64,000 nt of DNA, taken from contig NZ_FUKN01000013.1 of NCBI RefSeq assembly GCF_900163785.1, forward strand, positions 372,001-436,000. Direction: 5' to 3'. Shown in pieces: positions 36,074 to 44,169 of the stretch (positions within the stretch are counted from its first letter, which is position 1; every line of letters begins with the position of its first letter). This DNA is from Psychrobacter sp. JB385 (lineage in GTDB: Bacteria; Pseudomonadota; Gammaproteobacteria; Pseudomonadales; Moraxellaceae). Below the pieces are notes generated by a model that saw only the letters and a list, made by a program, of their open reading frames with translations, made no database searches and was not told where the DNA came from. Made by a program: the position numbers and the translations under genes.

Positions 36074-36502
36074 ATGACTATGGACAGTTCAAACAGTGAT
36101 TTGGTAGAGGTCTGGGGAGATACGGTTAATTTTAAGTCCATGCTGTTCGCTATCGTGATAGGTAGTGTCGTGAGCACAGGTACTTTTTTATTGGCCAAGT
36201 TTTTTCTGTCTTCTTCGTCTGGAGACACCACGCTACTTAATGGTTATGCAATGCTTATTGGCTTAGGAGGGTGTCTGCTCTCAGGGTTTATTTGCTCCAT
36301 TATGTTTAAACCAGCGAGGACAGTGATATCCAGTCAAGAAGACAATAGCGAGAATGTCAAAGCATTCATTGTCGACTTGATTAAAGACGATCCCAATTAT
36401 ACCAGCGTCGATGACTTACCTGCTGAGGTAAAAGAAGAGCTGAATTTGTTGCAATTAATGACTGTGTTTCAAGAAGCCGAAGAGACAGCAAAAAAGAAAT
36501 AA
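36074..36502 (+). CDS. Small membrane protein with two helices, function unknown
   Basis: About 142 residues. I chose the ATG at 36074 because AAGGA lies five bases before it; ATGs at 36014, 36056 and 36068 are in frame and would lengthen it by up to 20 residues. Two membrane helices (MLFAIVIGSVVSTGTFLLAKFF and NGYAMLIGLGGCLLSGFI regions, joined by a short Ser-rich loop) are followed by a charged cytoplasmic tail of about 60 residues (VKAFIVDLIKDDPNYTSVDD). It sits between the HMG-CoA reductase and a TctA-like permease, 96 bases before the latter, and could be an accessory subunit of that permease, as TctB is of TctA; the sequence itself does not prove this. Confidence 0.7.
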   Translation: MTMDSSNSDLVEVWGDTVNFKSMLFAIVIGSVVSTGTFLLAKFFLSSSSGDTTLLNGYAMLIGLGGCLLSGFICSIMFKPARTVISSQEDNSENVKAFIVDLIKDDPNYTSVDDLPAEVKEELNLLQLMTVFQEAEETAKKK

Positions 36503-36598
36503 TAACCCATGGACGGTTTTTCTAAGTATTTATATAAGAGCCATTAGCCAATACACGACAGCCACTGGCTAAGAGTACAGACTTCAAGGAAGAAGGCG

Positions 36599-37972
36599 AT
36601 GTTACATGAGATTTTGATTCAATTTTGGCCAGCGCTGATGTATGGCGTTATTGGCGCTATTATTTTTTCGCTGATTGGTATGGTGTCAGGAACGGATGAG
36701 ACCGCGACCATGGTACCACTCACCTTAATGGTGATTATCATTGGAGCGCCACCAGCCGCCGTGTTTACGTTTTGGATGGCAGGTGCGGTGTCCAAACACA
36801 TGACGCATGCCATACCGACAGCGCTGCTGGGGATTCCTGGTGACACGATGGCGACGCCTATGTTAGAGGAGGCAGATCTCTTACGGAAGTTGGGCATACC
36901 GCATATTGCTCTCAAAAAGATGATCTCAAGCTCAATTATATCGGCTTTTATTGCGGTGGTTGCCGCTGTTGGGTTTGCCTTAATTTTAGCGCCATTTGGT
37001 GATATTATTACTAAGTTTGCGCCGTGGATTTTTTTAATAGCGGCCATATCGATTGCTTATTTTTCTAAAGGTAAGTGGGCATCGGTACTATTACTCATTC
37101 CCTTTGTGACGTTCATCTTGGCGCTAAAAGCCTTTACAGCACAATACGATACCAGTCTGGGCGTGACTTACTTCTTAGCCATTGCTATCGGCCCGCTAAT
37201 AGCAGATTTGTTTACCGTTATGAGTCCTGCTGGTAGAAAGTTGCAATCTCGAGCAAAAAATAATGAGGTTCAAGTCGCGCCAGATTTGAAGCTCTGGCAG
37301 GGTTATTTTCCCAATCCATTTAAAATTTTGAACAAGACACAGATTAAATTTACGGTAATAACCTCCCTCATATCGAGTGCCACCTTTGTGTTTAGCCCAG
37401 TAGCGATGACCGTGATATTGGGCGAGTTTGTCGGTTCGCGTATCAAAAATACGTATCACAGGCTAACGACAGTCTTATCTTCTAAGAATGGGGTCACTGA
37501 ATCGACCTACATTGCAGAAGCTTTGATTCCACTCATTGCGTTTGGTCTGCCGCTCAGTCCAGTCGCTGCTGGCCCTGCCGCGCCTTTATTCAATGCGCCG
37601 CCTGTGTTCAATGTGGAGACAGCTGAGGTAGCAGGTAATAATTTGCACCACTTACTCAGTCCGATGGATTTTCTTTTTTATGGTGTCCTATCAGTCATAT
37701 TGGCCGCTATTATCGCGTATCCTTTTTCAATGAACTACGCCAGAAACGCCGCTTTATTTGTAGTGAAAAAAATCAGTCACGAAGCGATTATCGCCACTTT
37801 TATCGGTCTGATTTTGGTCATTAGTATATGGGAAGGCGGATTGGTTGGCGTGTTTACCGTTCTAGGATTGGGTTTATTGGGTGGTCTTTTATCAAAGCAC
37901 TTCTCATTCAATACAGGCTGTCAGTTCATGGGTTATTACGTGGCTGTGCTGTCGATCCCTGCGATTATTTGA
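36599..37972 (+). CDS. TctA-like permease (tripartite tricarboxylate transporter-type), putative
   Basis: 457-residue inner-membrane protein with about 11-12 helices. The N-terminal half has GMVSGTDETATMVPLTLMVI and ALLGIPGDTMATPML, which correspond in position and style to the paired glycine/proline motifs of TctA permeases, and the second half repeats the pattern (TESTYIAEALIPLIAFGLPLSP). The C-terminal GVFTVLGLGLLGGLL also fits. The match is from memory and distant. No periplasmic TctC-type binding protein is encoded nearby, so if it is TctA-like it works without one or borrows one. The substrate is probably a carboxylic acid, given its neighbours. Confidence 0.65.
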   Translation: MLHEILIQFWPALMYGVIGAIIFSLIGMVSGTDETATMVPLTLMVIIIGAPPAAVFTFWMAGAVSKHMTHAIPTALLGIPGDTMATPMLEEADLLRKLGIPHIALKKMISSSIISAFIAVVAAVGFALILAPFGDIITKFAPWIFLIAAISIAYFSKGKWASVLLLIPFVTFILALKAFTAQYDTSLGVTYFLAIAIGPLIADLFTVMSPAGRKLQSRAKNNEVQVAPDLKLWQGYFPNPFKILNKTQIKFTVITSLISSATFVFSPVAMTVILGEFVGSRIKNTYHRLTTVLSSKNGVTESTYIAEALIPLIAFGLPLSPVAAGPAAPLFNAPPVFNVETAEVAGNNLHHLLSPMDFLFYGVLSVILAAIIAYPFSMNYARNAALFVVKKISHEAIIATFIGLILVISIWEGGLVGVFTVLGLGLLGGLLSKHFSFNTGCQFMGYYVAVLSIPAII

Positions 37973-38002
37973 TATCGACTCTTGATGAGTAACATCTTTA
38001 AT

Positions 38003-38030
38003 AGAGTGCTGAATAGCGTTCGGCACTCTT
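38003..38030 (+). terminator. Hairpin after the TctA-like gene
   Basis: AGAGTGCTG pairs with CGGCACTCT (one wobble). The following TATATATTGTT is only weakly T-rich, so termination may be partial, leaving read-through into the next transporter. Confidence 0.6.
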
Positions 38031-38161
38031 ATATATTGTTAAACAAAGAATAGCGATAATGATAGTAAGGCATGGCTAAAAAATTTGGTATGAATTCTAC
38101 TAAGCACGAATAAAGGTGCTAAGGTGAATGAATCAGGAAGAAAGTAATTTTAAAAGGGAGA

Positions 38162-39457
38162 GTGAATTTGTTGGCTTTATTGGGGTTTTTGACGATTGCT
38201 GTATTTTTGGTTCTTATATTGACTAAAAAAGTATCCGTGATTGTTTCACTGATTTTAGTACCGATCGTTTTTGCATTAATAGGCGGTTTTGGCAGCGAAT
38301 TGGGCACTTTTATGTTGGACGGTATCGTGAGCGTGGCGCCAACGGGCATCATGTTAGGGTTTGCTATTTTATTTTTTGGTGTGATGAATAATGCTGGACT
38401 ATTTGATCCATTAATTACAAGAATCTTAAAACTGGTCAAAGGCGATCCAGTAAAAATCACCATAGGGACAGTTGTCATTGCCATGATTGCTCATTTGGAT
38501 GGTTCTGGAGCGTCTACTTTTTTGATTACCATTCCTGCATTATTACCGCTATACAATAAATTAGGCATGAGCCGAATTGTACTCGCGGGTATGGTAGCGC
38601 TCGGCGCAGGTACCATGAATCTTACGCCTTGGGGCGGACCAACCGCACGAGCCGCAGCGGCACTAGAAGTTAGCACCGCTCAGTTATTTAATCCTATTAT
38701 CCCCGCATTCATAGCAGGTATCGTTTGGATCATCTTTGTGGCGTATCTGGTCGGAAAAAAAGAGCGTAAACGTTTGGGTGTTCAGGAGATGGAGCATAGC
38801 TTGCAGGATGAGATGACCGAAGAAGAACGTAGTATGCGTCGTCCTAAGCTGTTTTGGTTCAATTTGGTATTGACCGTTTTGACCATTGTGGCGTTGGTTC
38901 AAGTATGGCTGCCATTACCAATTGTCTTTATGGTGGCGTTTGCCGTCGCTGTGCTTATCAATTATCCCAAACCAAACGATCAGATGGATCAGATACGCGC
39001 GCAGTCGGTTGGCATGATTACGGTTGTTTCGATTATTTTTGCTGCTGGTATTTTTACAGGGATTCTGTCAGGTACTGGCATGATTACGGCGATGGCGACG
39101 TCTTTGGTTAACATCATTCCTAATCAAGTAGGCGGCTTTATGGGAGTGATTGTCGCTACCATCAGCATGCCACTGAGTCTGATATTCACCCCAGACGCTT
39201 ATTACTTTGGTGTCATGCCGATTCTGGCAGAGACGGCTGGTGCCTATGGATTGGATCCTGTTCAAATTGGTCAGGCATCTATGCTTGGACAAATGACCAC
39301 AGGGTTTCCTCTAAGTCCTCTCACGGCTTCGACATTTTTATTGATTGGGTTGGCAGGGGTAGAGCTTGCTGATCATCAAAAATTCGTATTCAAATGGGCG
39401 TTTGGGACGACCATCGTTATGACCATTGTGGCAGTCATCACTGGCGTCATCATATAA
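38162..39457 (+). CDS. CitMHS-type carboxylate transporter
   Basis: 431 residues with about 11-12 membrane helices; resembles the CitM/CitH family of metal-citrate:proton symporters. Family-like stretches are GIMLGFAILFFGVMNNAGLF, MIAHLDGSGASTFLITIPAL, ALGAGTMNLTPWGGPTARAA and the C-terminal GQMTTGFPLSPLTASTFLLI. The start is non-ATG: GTG at 38162 lies right after AAGGGAG, and TTG at 38168, two codons later, has better spacing. In this setting the substrate may be mevalonate or another hydroxy-carboxylate rather than citrate (inference). It is followed after 32 bases by the AtuA gene. Confidence 0.82.
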   Translation: MNLLALLGFLTIAVFLVLILTKKVSVIVSLILVPIVFALIGGFGSELGTFMLDGIVSVAPTGIMLGFAILFFGVMNNAGLFDPLITRILKLVKGDPVKITIGTVVIAMIAHLDGSGASTFLITIPALLPLYNKLGMSRIVLAGMVALGAGTMNLTPWGGPTARAAAALEVSTAQLFNPIIPAFIAGIVWIIFVAYLVGKKERKRLGVQEMEHSLQDEMTEEERSMRRPKLFWFNLVLTVLTIVALVQVWLPLPIVFMVAFAVAVLINYPKPNDQMDQIRAQSVGMITVVSIIFAAGIFTGILSGTGMITAMATSLVNIIPNQVGGFMGVIVATISMPLSLIFTPDAYYFGVMPILAETAGAYGLDPVQIGQASMLGQMTTGFPLSPLTASTFLLIGLAGVELADHQKFVFKWAFGTTIVMTIVAVITGVII

Positions 39458-39489
39458 ATAGAATATATAAAGAAAAAAGGAAACACTTC

Positions 39490-40830
39490 ATGAAATCTAT
39501 CAAAATTGGGTCGGGTGCAGGGTATTCAGATGATCGATTAGAACCCGCTCTTGATATCATTCGAGATGGCGATGTTGATTATATTGTGTTTGAATGCTTA
39601 GCAGAACGTACCATTGCCATTGCACAGCAGCGCAAAATGAAAGATTCAAAGCAAGGTTATGACAGTCTGCTTGAGTATCGAATGGAGCAAGTCTTACCGC
39701 TTTGTGTAGAAAACAACGTCAAAATAGTTACCAATATGGGCGCGGCCAATCCAAAAGCGGCTGCCGAAATGGTCAAGCAAATCGCTGAAAAACAAGGTTT
39801 GCACCGCTTAAAAATAGCCGCAGTCACTGGTGACGATGTATTCCCAAAAATTGAGCGTTATCAGAATGAGACACTGTTAGAAAACGGTCAGCAAATTCAA
39901 GCGCTTGGCGAGTCAATCGTTTCGGCAAATGCGTATATTGGCGCGGCAGGTATCGTACAAGCGCTTAAGGCAGGTGCCGATATAGTCATCACGGGCAGAG
40001 CTGCTGACCCGTCATTGTTTCTTGGTCCCATGATGTATGAATTTGGCTGGTCTTTTGACGACGCTGAATTGATCGGTAAAGGCACCATCGGCGGGCACTT
40101 AATGGAATGCGGCGCGCAGATTACAGGCGGGTATTTTGCTGATCCTGGCTACAAAGAGGTACCAGAGCTGTGGAACGTAGGTTTTCCCATCATGGAAGTG
40201 ACTGAAAACGGAGAATATCATATCACTAAATTGGCGAGCGCTGGCGGTTTGGTGTCGTTAGCCACAGTAAAAGAACAATTGCTTTATGAGATTCATGACC
40301 CCGCGAACTACCTAACGCCAGACGTCATTGCTGACTTCTCTAATATTCAAGTTGAAGAAGTAGCAAAAGATGTGGTTAAGGTGTTTGGTGGCTCGGGCAA
40401 ACCAAAGACGGGTTTGCTAAAAACGAGTATCGGATACAAAGATGGGTACATTGCCGAGGCAGAAATCAGCTACGGCGGTGCAGGTTCAGTTGAAAGAGCA
40501 AAACTGGCCAAAACCATTATGGAAAAAAGACTGGCGGCTCAAGGTATTGAACCCATTGAGACGCGCTATGATTTTATTGGACTCAACTCTTTGTATGCCA
40601 ATGAGGTTTTTGACACTCAAGAAGTCTCTGAAACGCGGCTTCGTATTGCTGCAAGAACCGAGGATGAGACAGTTGCTAATGCTATCGTGCGAGAAGCAAT
40701 GTCACTTTATACCAATGGGCCAGCAGGCGGCGGTGGCATTCGCTCAAATATCAAAGAGATAGTATCTATAGGCTCAATACTCATTCCCGAAGCAGACACT
40801 GATATTAACGTTTCATATTGGGAGGTATGA
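39490..40830 (+). CDS. AtuA family protein (DUF1446, acyclic terpene utilisation)
   Basis: 446 residues from the ATG at 39490, which has AAGGA upstream; the open frame upstream overlaps the transporter gene and is not coding. The N-terminus KIGSGAGYSDDRLEPALDII, then DYIVFECLAERTIAIAQ, TGRAADPSLFLGPMMYEFGW and the Gly-rich GGAGSVERAKL are typical of the AtuA/DUF1446 family. AtuA is part of the citronellol/geraniol degradation cluster of pseudomonads, but its reaction is unknown. The gene for its small partner follows three bases later. The adjacent HMG-CoA reductase and acid transporters point to a branched hydroxy-acid or acyl-CoA substrate. Confidence 0.85.
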   Translation: MKSIKIGSGAGYSDDRLEPALDIIRDGDVDYIVFECLAERTIAIAQQRKMKDSKQGYDSLLEYRMEQVLPLCVENNVKIVTNMGAANPKAAAEMVKQIAEKQGLHRLKIAAVTGDDVFPKIERYQNETLLENGQQIQALGESIVSANAYIGAAGIVQALKAGADIVITGRAADPSLFLGPMMYEFGWSFDDAELIGKGTIGGHLMECGAQITGGYFADPGYKEVPELWNVGFPIMEVTENGEYHITKLASAGGLVSLATVKEQLLYEIHDPANYLTPDVIADFSNIQVEEVAKDVVKVFGGSGKPKTGLLKTSIGYKDGYIAEAEISYGGAGSVERAKLAKTIMEKRLAAQGIEPIETRYDFIGLNSLYANEVFDTQEVSETRLRIAARTEDETVANAIVREAMSLYTNGPAGGGGIRSNIKEIVSIGSILIPEADTDINVSYWEV

Positions 40831-40833
40831 TAA

Positions 40834-41133
40834 ATGAAATTACGTGAAATAGCCCATTCCCGAACAGGTGATAAAGGCAATATATCCAATATTTCTCTTA
40901 TCGCTTTTAAAGAAGAAGATTATGAGCTTCTCAAAAACAAGGTCACTGAAGATATCGTCAAAGAATGGTTTAAAGACATTGTACAAGGAGAGGTTGTTCG
41001 TTATGAGCTACCGACTCTCAATGCGTTCAATTTTGTGATGCATGGCGCGCTGGGCGGCGGGGTGACCAAGTCGTTAGCGCAAGATATGCATGGCAAAAGC
41101 CTAAGCTCTAAATTATTGGATTTAGAGATATAG
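40834..41133 (+). CDS. AtuA-like small protein (ferredoxin-fold partner domain)
   Basis: 99 residues. MKLREIAHSRTGDKGNISNI near the N-terminus and NFVMHGALGGGVTKSLAQD near the C-terminus are the marks of the small AtuA-like domain, which in many bacteria is fused to the C-terminus of AtuA and in others encoded apart, as here. It starts three bases after the AtuA stop, so translation is probably coupled and the two form one complex. It has no iron-sulfur cysteines. Function unknown. Confidence 0.82.
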   Translation: MKLREIAHSRTGDKGNISNISLIAFKEEDYELLKNKVTEDIVKEWFKDIVQGEVVRYELPTLNAFNFVMHGALGGGVTKSLAQDMHGKSLSSKLLDLEI

Positions 41134-41199
41134 ACAAGTCAGTCGTTTATCGCAGGTCTGACAGCTGCATATAGCAGTTTTGGAAATTATGTATTTAAG

Positions 41200-41230
41200 A
41201 GAGTGCCTTCATATCAAGGTGCTCTTTTTT
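41200..41230 (+). terminator. Terminator after the AtuA pair
   Basis: AGAGTGCCTT pairs with AAGGTGCTCT (two wobbles) around CATATC, followed by T. It separates the AtuA genes from the AtoE-type transporter. Confidence 0.82.
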
Positions 41231-41387
41231 ATTGAAAGTTTGAGTATGAGGGCAAGAGGTCGAAACATCAAAAAATATCATATTAACGAGACAGCTTGTG
41301 GTTAAATGAATAAGAATAAAAAGCAAGAATAAGGTAGCCTCAGGGTTATAAATAAAGTCTACATTCGGCTAACAGGGAAGTAAAAAA

Positions 41388-42707
41388 ATGAAAGGGATTA
41401 CACGTTTTTCAAATAGCTTGATGGAAAAGTATTTACCAGATCCATTTTTATTCGTCATTATCTTGACGGTTGTCATCTTTGTCCTTGGTCTAGGATTGAC
41501 GGACTCTTCACCCGTACAAATGGTTGCATTTTGGGGAGAAGGGTTTTGGGCGTTACTTGCATTCTCCATGCAAATGGTGCTGGTGCTGGTAACGGGCTTT
41601 GTGCTTGCAAGCAGTCCGATTTTTAAAAAAGGGCTTGGTAAGCTGGCAAGCTTTGCCAATTCGCCAGGCAGTGCCATTGTTTCAGTGACGTTGGTGTCAC
41701 TGGCTGCCAGTTGGATAAATTGGGGATTTGGCTTGGTGATTGGTGCGCTATTTGCCAAAGAGCTGGCAAAGCGCGTGGAAGGCGTTGATTACCGCTTATT
41801 GATTGCTAGTGCTTACTCTGGGTTTATTATTTGGCACGCTGGGTTTTCAGGATCGATCCCTTTATCGATTGCGACAGAGGGTCATCCATTCGCGGACAAG
41901 ATTGGTATCATTCCAACGAGTGCTACTATCTTTGCCACTTATAACTTAATTATCGTTATTGCGCTCGTGATTATCGTGCCTGTATTAAACCGTCTGATGA
42001 TGCCAAAAGCAGAAGATACAGTGACCGTCGATCCCAAGCTCTTGGTTGATCCTATCGTTGAGGACGTTCCAGCTAAAGCCGATATGACGCCAGCAGAGCG
42101 TTTAGAAAATAGCTGGATGTTATCGATGATTATCGGTCTGATGGGCATTGCCTTTATCGTTTATTATTTCGTGCAGAATGGCTTTGCGTTAACGCTCGAC
42201 TTAGTGAACTTTATGTTCTTGTTCCTTGGGATTATTTTTCATGGCACGCCTCGTAAGTATTTGATAGCGGTTCAAGAGGCAGTCAAAGGCGCGGGCGCTA
42301 TCATCGTACAGTTCCCATTTTATGCGGGTATCATGGGTATGATGACCGCCTCTGGTCTGGCGGCTATTATGTCGCAGGCGTTTGTTAATATCTCGACAGC
42401 AGAGACATTGCCGCTTTTTGCCTTTTTGAGTGCTGGACTCGTCAACTTCTTCGTGCCTTCAGGTGGTGGACAATGGGCGGTACAAGCGCCAATTATGTTA
42501 GAAGCGGCAGAAATGCTGGGTAGTGATCCGGCAAGAGTAGCGATGGCAGTGGCGTGGGGTGATGCATGGACCAATATGATCCAGCCGTTTTGGGCCTTAC
42601 CAGCTCTTGCCATTGCAGGACTAAAAGCCAAAGACATTATGGGCTTTTGTGTCATTGTTTTGGTTGTCAGTGGCGTGGTGATCGGTTTGGGATTGCTGTT
42701 TTTATAA
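41388..42707 (+). CDS. Short-chain fatty acid transporter (AtoE family)
   Basis: 439-residue inner-membrane protein with about 12 helices, of the AtoE family that imports acetoacetate and short-chain fatty acids. Family stretches: TRFSNSLMEKYLPDPFLFVI at the N-terminus, SWINWGFGLVIGALFAKEL, AYSGFIIWHAGFSGSIPLSI, FFVPSGGGQWAVQAPIMLEA and AWGDAWTNMIQPFWALPALA. It has its own leader of about 150 bases after a terminator, so it may be a separate unit in the same regulon. Acetoacetate is a product of HMG-CoA breakdown, which links it to the reductase gene upstream (inference). Confidence 0.92.
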   Translation: MKGITRFSNSLMEKYLPDPFLFVIILTVVIFVLGLGLTDSSPVQMVAFWGEGFWALLAFSMQMVLVLVTGFVLASSPIFKKGLGKLASFANSPGSAIVSVTLVSLAASWINWGFGLVIGALFAKELAKRVEGVDYRLLIASAYSGFIIWHAGFSGSIPLSIATEGHPFADKIGIIPTSATIFATYNLIIVIALVIIVPVLNRLMMPKAEDTVTVDPKLLVDPIVEDVPAKADMTPAERLENSWMLSMIIGLMGIAFIVYYFVQNGFALTLDLVNFMFLFLGIIFHGTPRKYLIAVQEAVKGAGAIIVQFPFYAGIMGMMTASGLAAIMSQAFVNISTAETLPLFAFLSAGLVNFFVPSGGGQWAVQAPIMLEAAEMLGSDPARVAMAVAWGDAWTNMIQPFWALPALAIAGLKAKDIMGFCVIVLVVSGVVIGLGLLFL

Positions 42708-42732
42708 ATACAGTTTAAGCGTTAAAGCATTG

Positions 42733-42759
42733 GCCTTGCCTTTAGGGGTGGGGCTTTTT
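42733..42759 (+). terminator. Terminator after the AtoE-type gene
   Basis: GCCTTGCC pairs with GGTGGGGC through three wobble pairs, loop TTTAGG, followed by five T. Confidence 0.65.
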
Positions 42760-43027
42760 ACGCTTGAATACCAAAAAGATGACGACTATCCCATGGTTTA
42801 TTGAAAGAATGATAAATGTTAGAAAATAAAGGTTTTATCTTTATGGTTAATTCAGAGTAAATGTGGAACATACAGAGGTTATATCTTATTGGTATAAATC
42901 TTCCTTCCTTGCGGTTCGAGAGAATATTCATTGAACACAAGACTCAAAACGTGCCAATAGACTGGTTATGTGCTCAACTGCATCTGCATTGCTCAAGCGA
43001 TAGTATTTTACTTTTTAAGGAAGAATC
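42760..43027. other. Intergenic region before the Sel1-repeat gene
   Basis: No gene of quality on either strand. It should hold the promoter of the Sel1-repeat gene, whose ribosome site is TTAAGGAAG. Confidence 0.45.
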
Positions 43028-43825
43028 ATGACCCTACAAACACAGCAACAGACATTCATTTATAAAGTAATGATAGTAGGATTATCGTGTGGGATAACCA
43101 TGTCAGCTATGGCTGATCTTGGTAAAGTGAGCACGTTAGTGAGTAACGGCGTAGCCACTGCTCAAGCCACTCTTGGCCATATGTATCTTACTGGAGAGGG
43201 TATTGGTCAAGATGACGTTAAAGCGTTTGAAAGAACCAAAGAAGCTGCTTATAGAGGCAGAGCGTTTTCTCAGTATGCACTTGGTGAGATGTACAGTAAT
43301 GGCACGGGCGTACGTCAAAATGATACTAAGGCCATTGAGTGGTACGAAAAAGCTGCCAAACAGGGCAATGCTGAAATTCAATATAATCTTGGAACGCTTT
43401 ATCAAAATGGTGACGGCATTCCGCAAGATGATCACAAGGCAGTTGAATGGTATCAGAAGTCAGCTGATAAAGGTTTTGCACCCGCTCAGTATAATCTGGC
43501 TGCAATGTATTACGAGGGTCAAGGGGTGAGTCAGGATTACGTGGAGGCACTAAAATGGCTAAGAAAAGCGGCTGCTCAAGGATATGCGAGCGCTCAAAAC
43601 AATATCGGCGACATGTACGAGACTGGCAAAGGCATTGAGCGCAATGATACAAAAGCCGCTGAATGGTATCTAAAAGCTGCAAATCAAGAAATAGCCGAAG
43701 CTCAGAACAGTCTTGGCTTGATGTATTTTGAAGGCCGCGGTGTGAAGCAACACAAGGCCAAATCGCAAGAGTGGTATAGCAAATCTTGTGACAACGGATA
43801 TGAGCCTAGTTGTGATGAGTTGTAG
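43028..43825 (+). CDS. Secreted Sel1-repeat protein
   Basis: 265 residues with a signal peptide cut near AMADLG and about six Sel1-like (TPR-related) repeats of 36 residues from about residue 37 to the end; each carries the pattern A-x-x-x-LG-x-MY-x-x-G-x-GV-x-QD, for example AQYNLAAMYYEGQGVSQDY. Two cysteines close the protein (SCDNGYEPSCDEL), probably a disulfide. Sel1 proteins are periplasmic scaffolds for protein-protein contacts; the partner is unknown. It is a single-gene unit at the left border of the accessory region. Confidence 0.9.
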   Translation: MTLQTQQQTFIYKVMIVGLSCGITMSAMADLGKVSTLVSNGVATAQATLGHMYLTGEGIGQDDVKAFERTKEAAYRGRAFSQYALGEMYSNGTGVRQNDTKAIEWYEKAAKQGNAEIQYNLGTLYQNGDGIPQDDHKAVEWYQKSADKGFAPAQYNLAAMYYEGQGVSQDYVEALKWLRKAAAQGYASAQNNIGDMYETGKGIERNDTKAAEWYLKAANQEIAEAQNSLGLMYFEGRGVKQHKAKSQEWYSKSCDNGYEPSCDEL

Positions 43826-43920
43826 CTGGTGGTAGCGAATTTAGGCTAGAGTGGCACTTGGTAAAATCTATATTAGTGACAATATATATGGCGATAAATC
43901 TAGTGCTAACACCAGATACA

Positions 43921-43948
43921 ACAAAGCCCCTGATATCAGGGGCTTTGT
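43921..43948. terminator. 28-bp perfect palindrome, probable bidirectional terminator
   Basis: Arms ACAAAGCCCCTGAT / ATCAGGGGCTTTGT, perfect over 28 bases, between the convergent Sel1 gene and the orphan gene. It folds as an 11-bp stem with a GATATC loop. The T tail is poor on the plus strand and moderate (TTTGTTGT) on the minus strand. Confidence 0.7.
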
Positions 43949-44169
43949 CGGCTCTATAAGTAACTATAGAACTATATATTGGTACCAGTGGTCGGAACGG
44001 TATTTATCACGTAAATAACTGATTTTAAGTGGAAAATTATTTTTATAATTTTTAGATGTACATGGCAGTGTACAGAGGGTGCTGATTTCATTTTCTCATT
44101 GATGGCTAACAAAATATAATTCAACTTTCTCTTATTCTGATTTTAGCGTTTATGAATACTTGAATTATG
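43949..44169. other. Gene-free stretch at the left end of the accessory region
   Basis: AT-rich. It includes 43980-43997, whose complement resembles the last bases of a tRNA (T-stem plus CCA), but no tRNA can be folded. No gene seen. Confidence 0.35.

Noticed and set aside
39394..39489. Upstream extension of the AtuA reading frame
   Set aside because: Overlaps the CitMHS-type gene, His/Arg-rich nonsense sequence; the ATG at 39490 has a good ribosome site and the family N-terminus.
43980..43997. Minus-strand sequence resembling the 3' end of a tRNA (T-stem plus CCA), a possible attachment site
   Set aside because: Only about 18 bases fit, the T-loop is wrong, the implied tRNA would begin with A, and no matching copy was found at another border.
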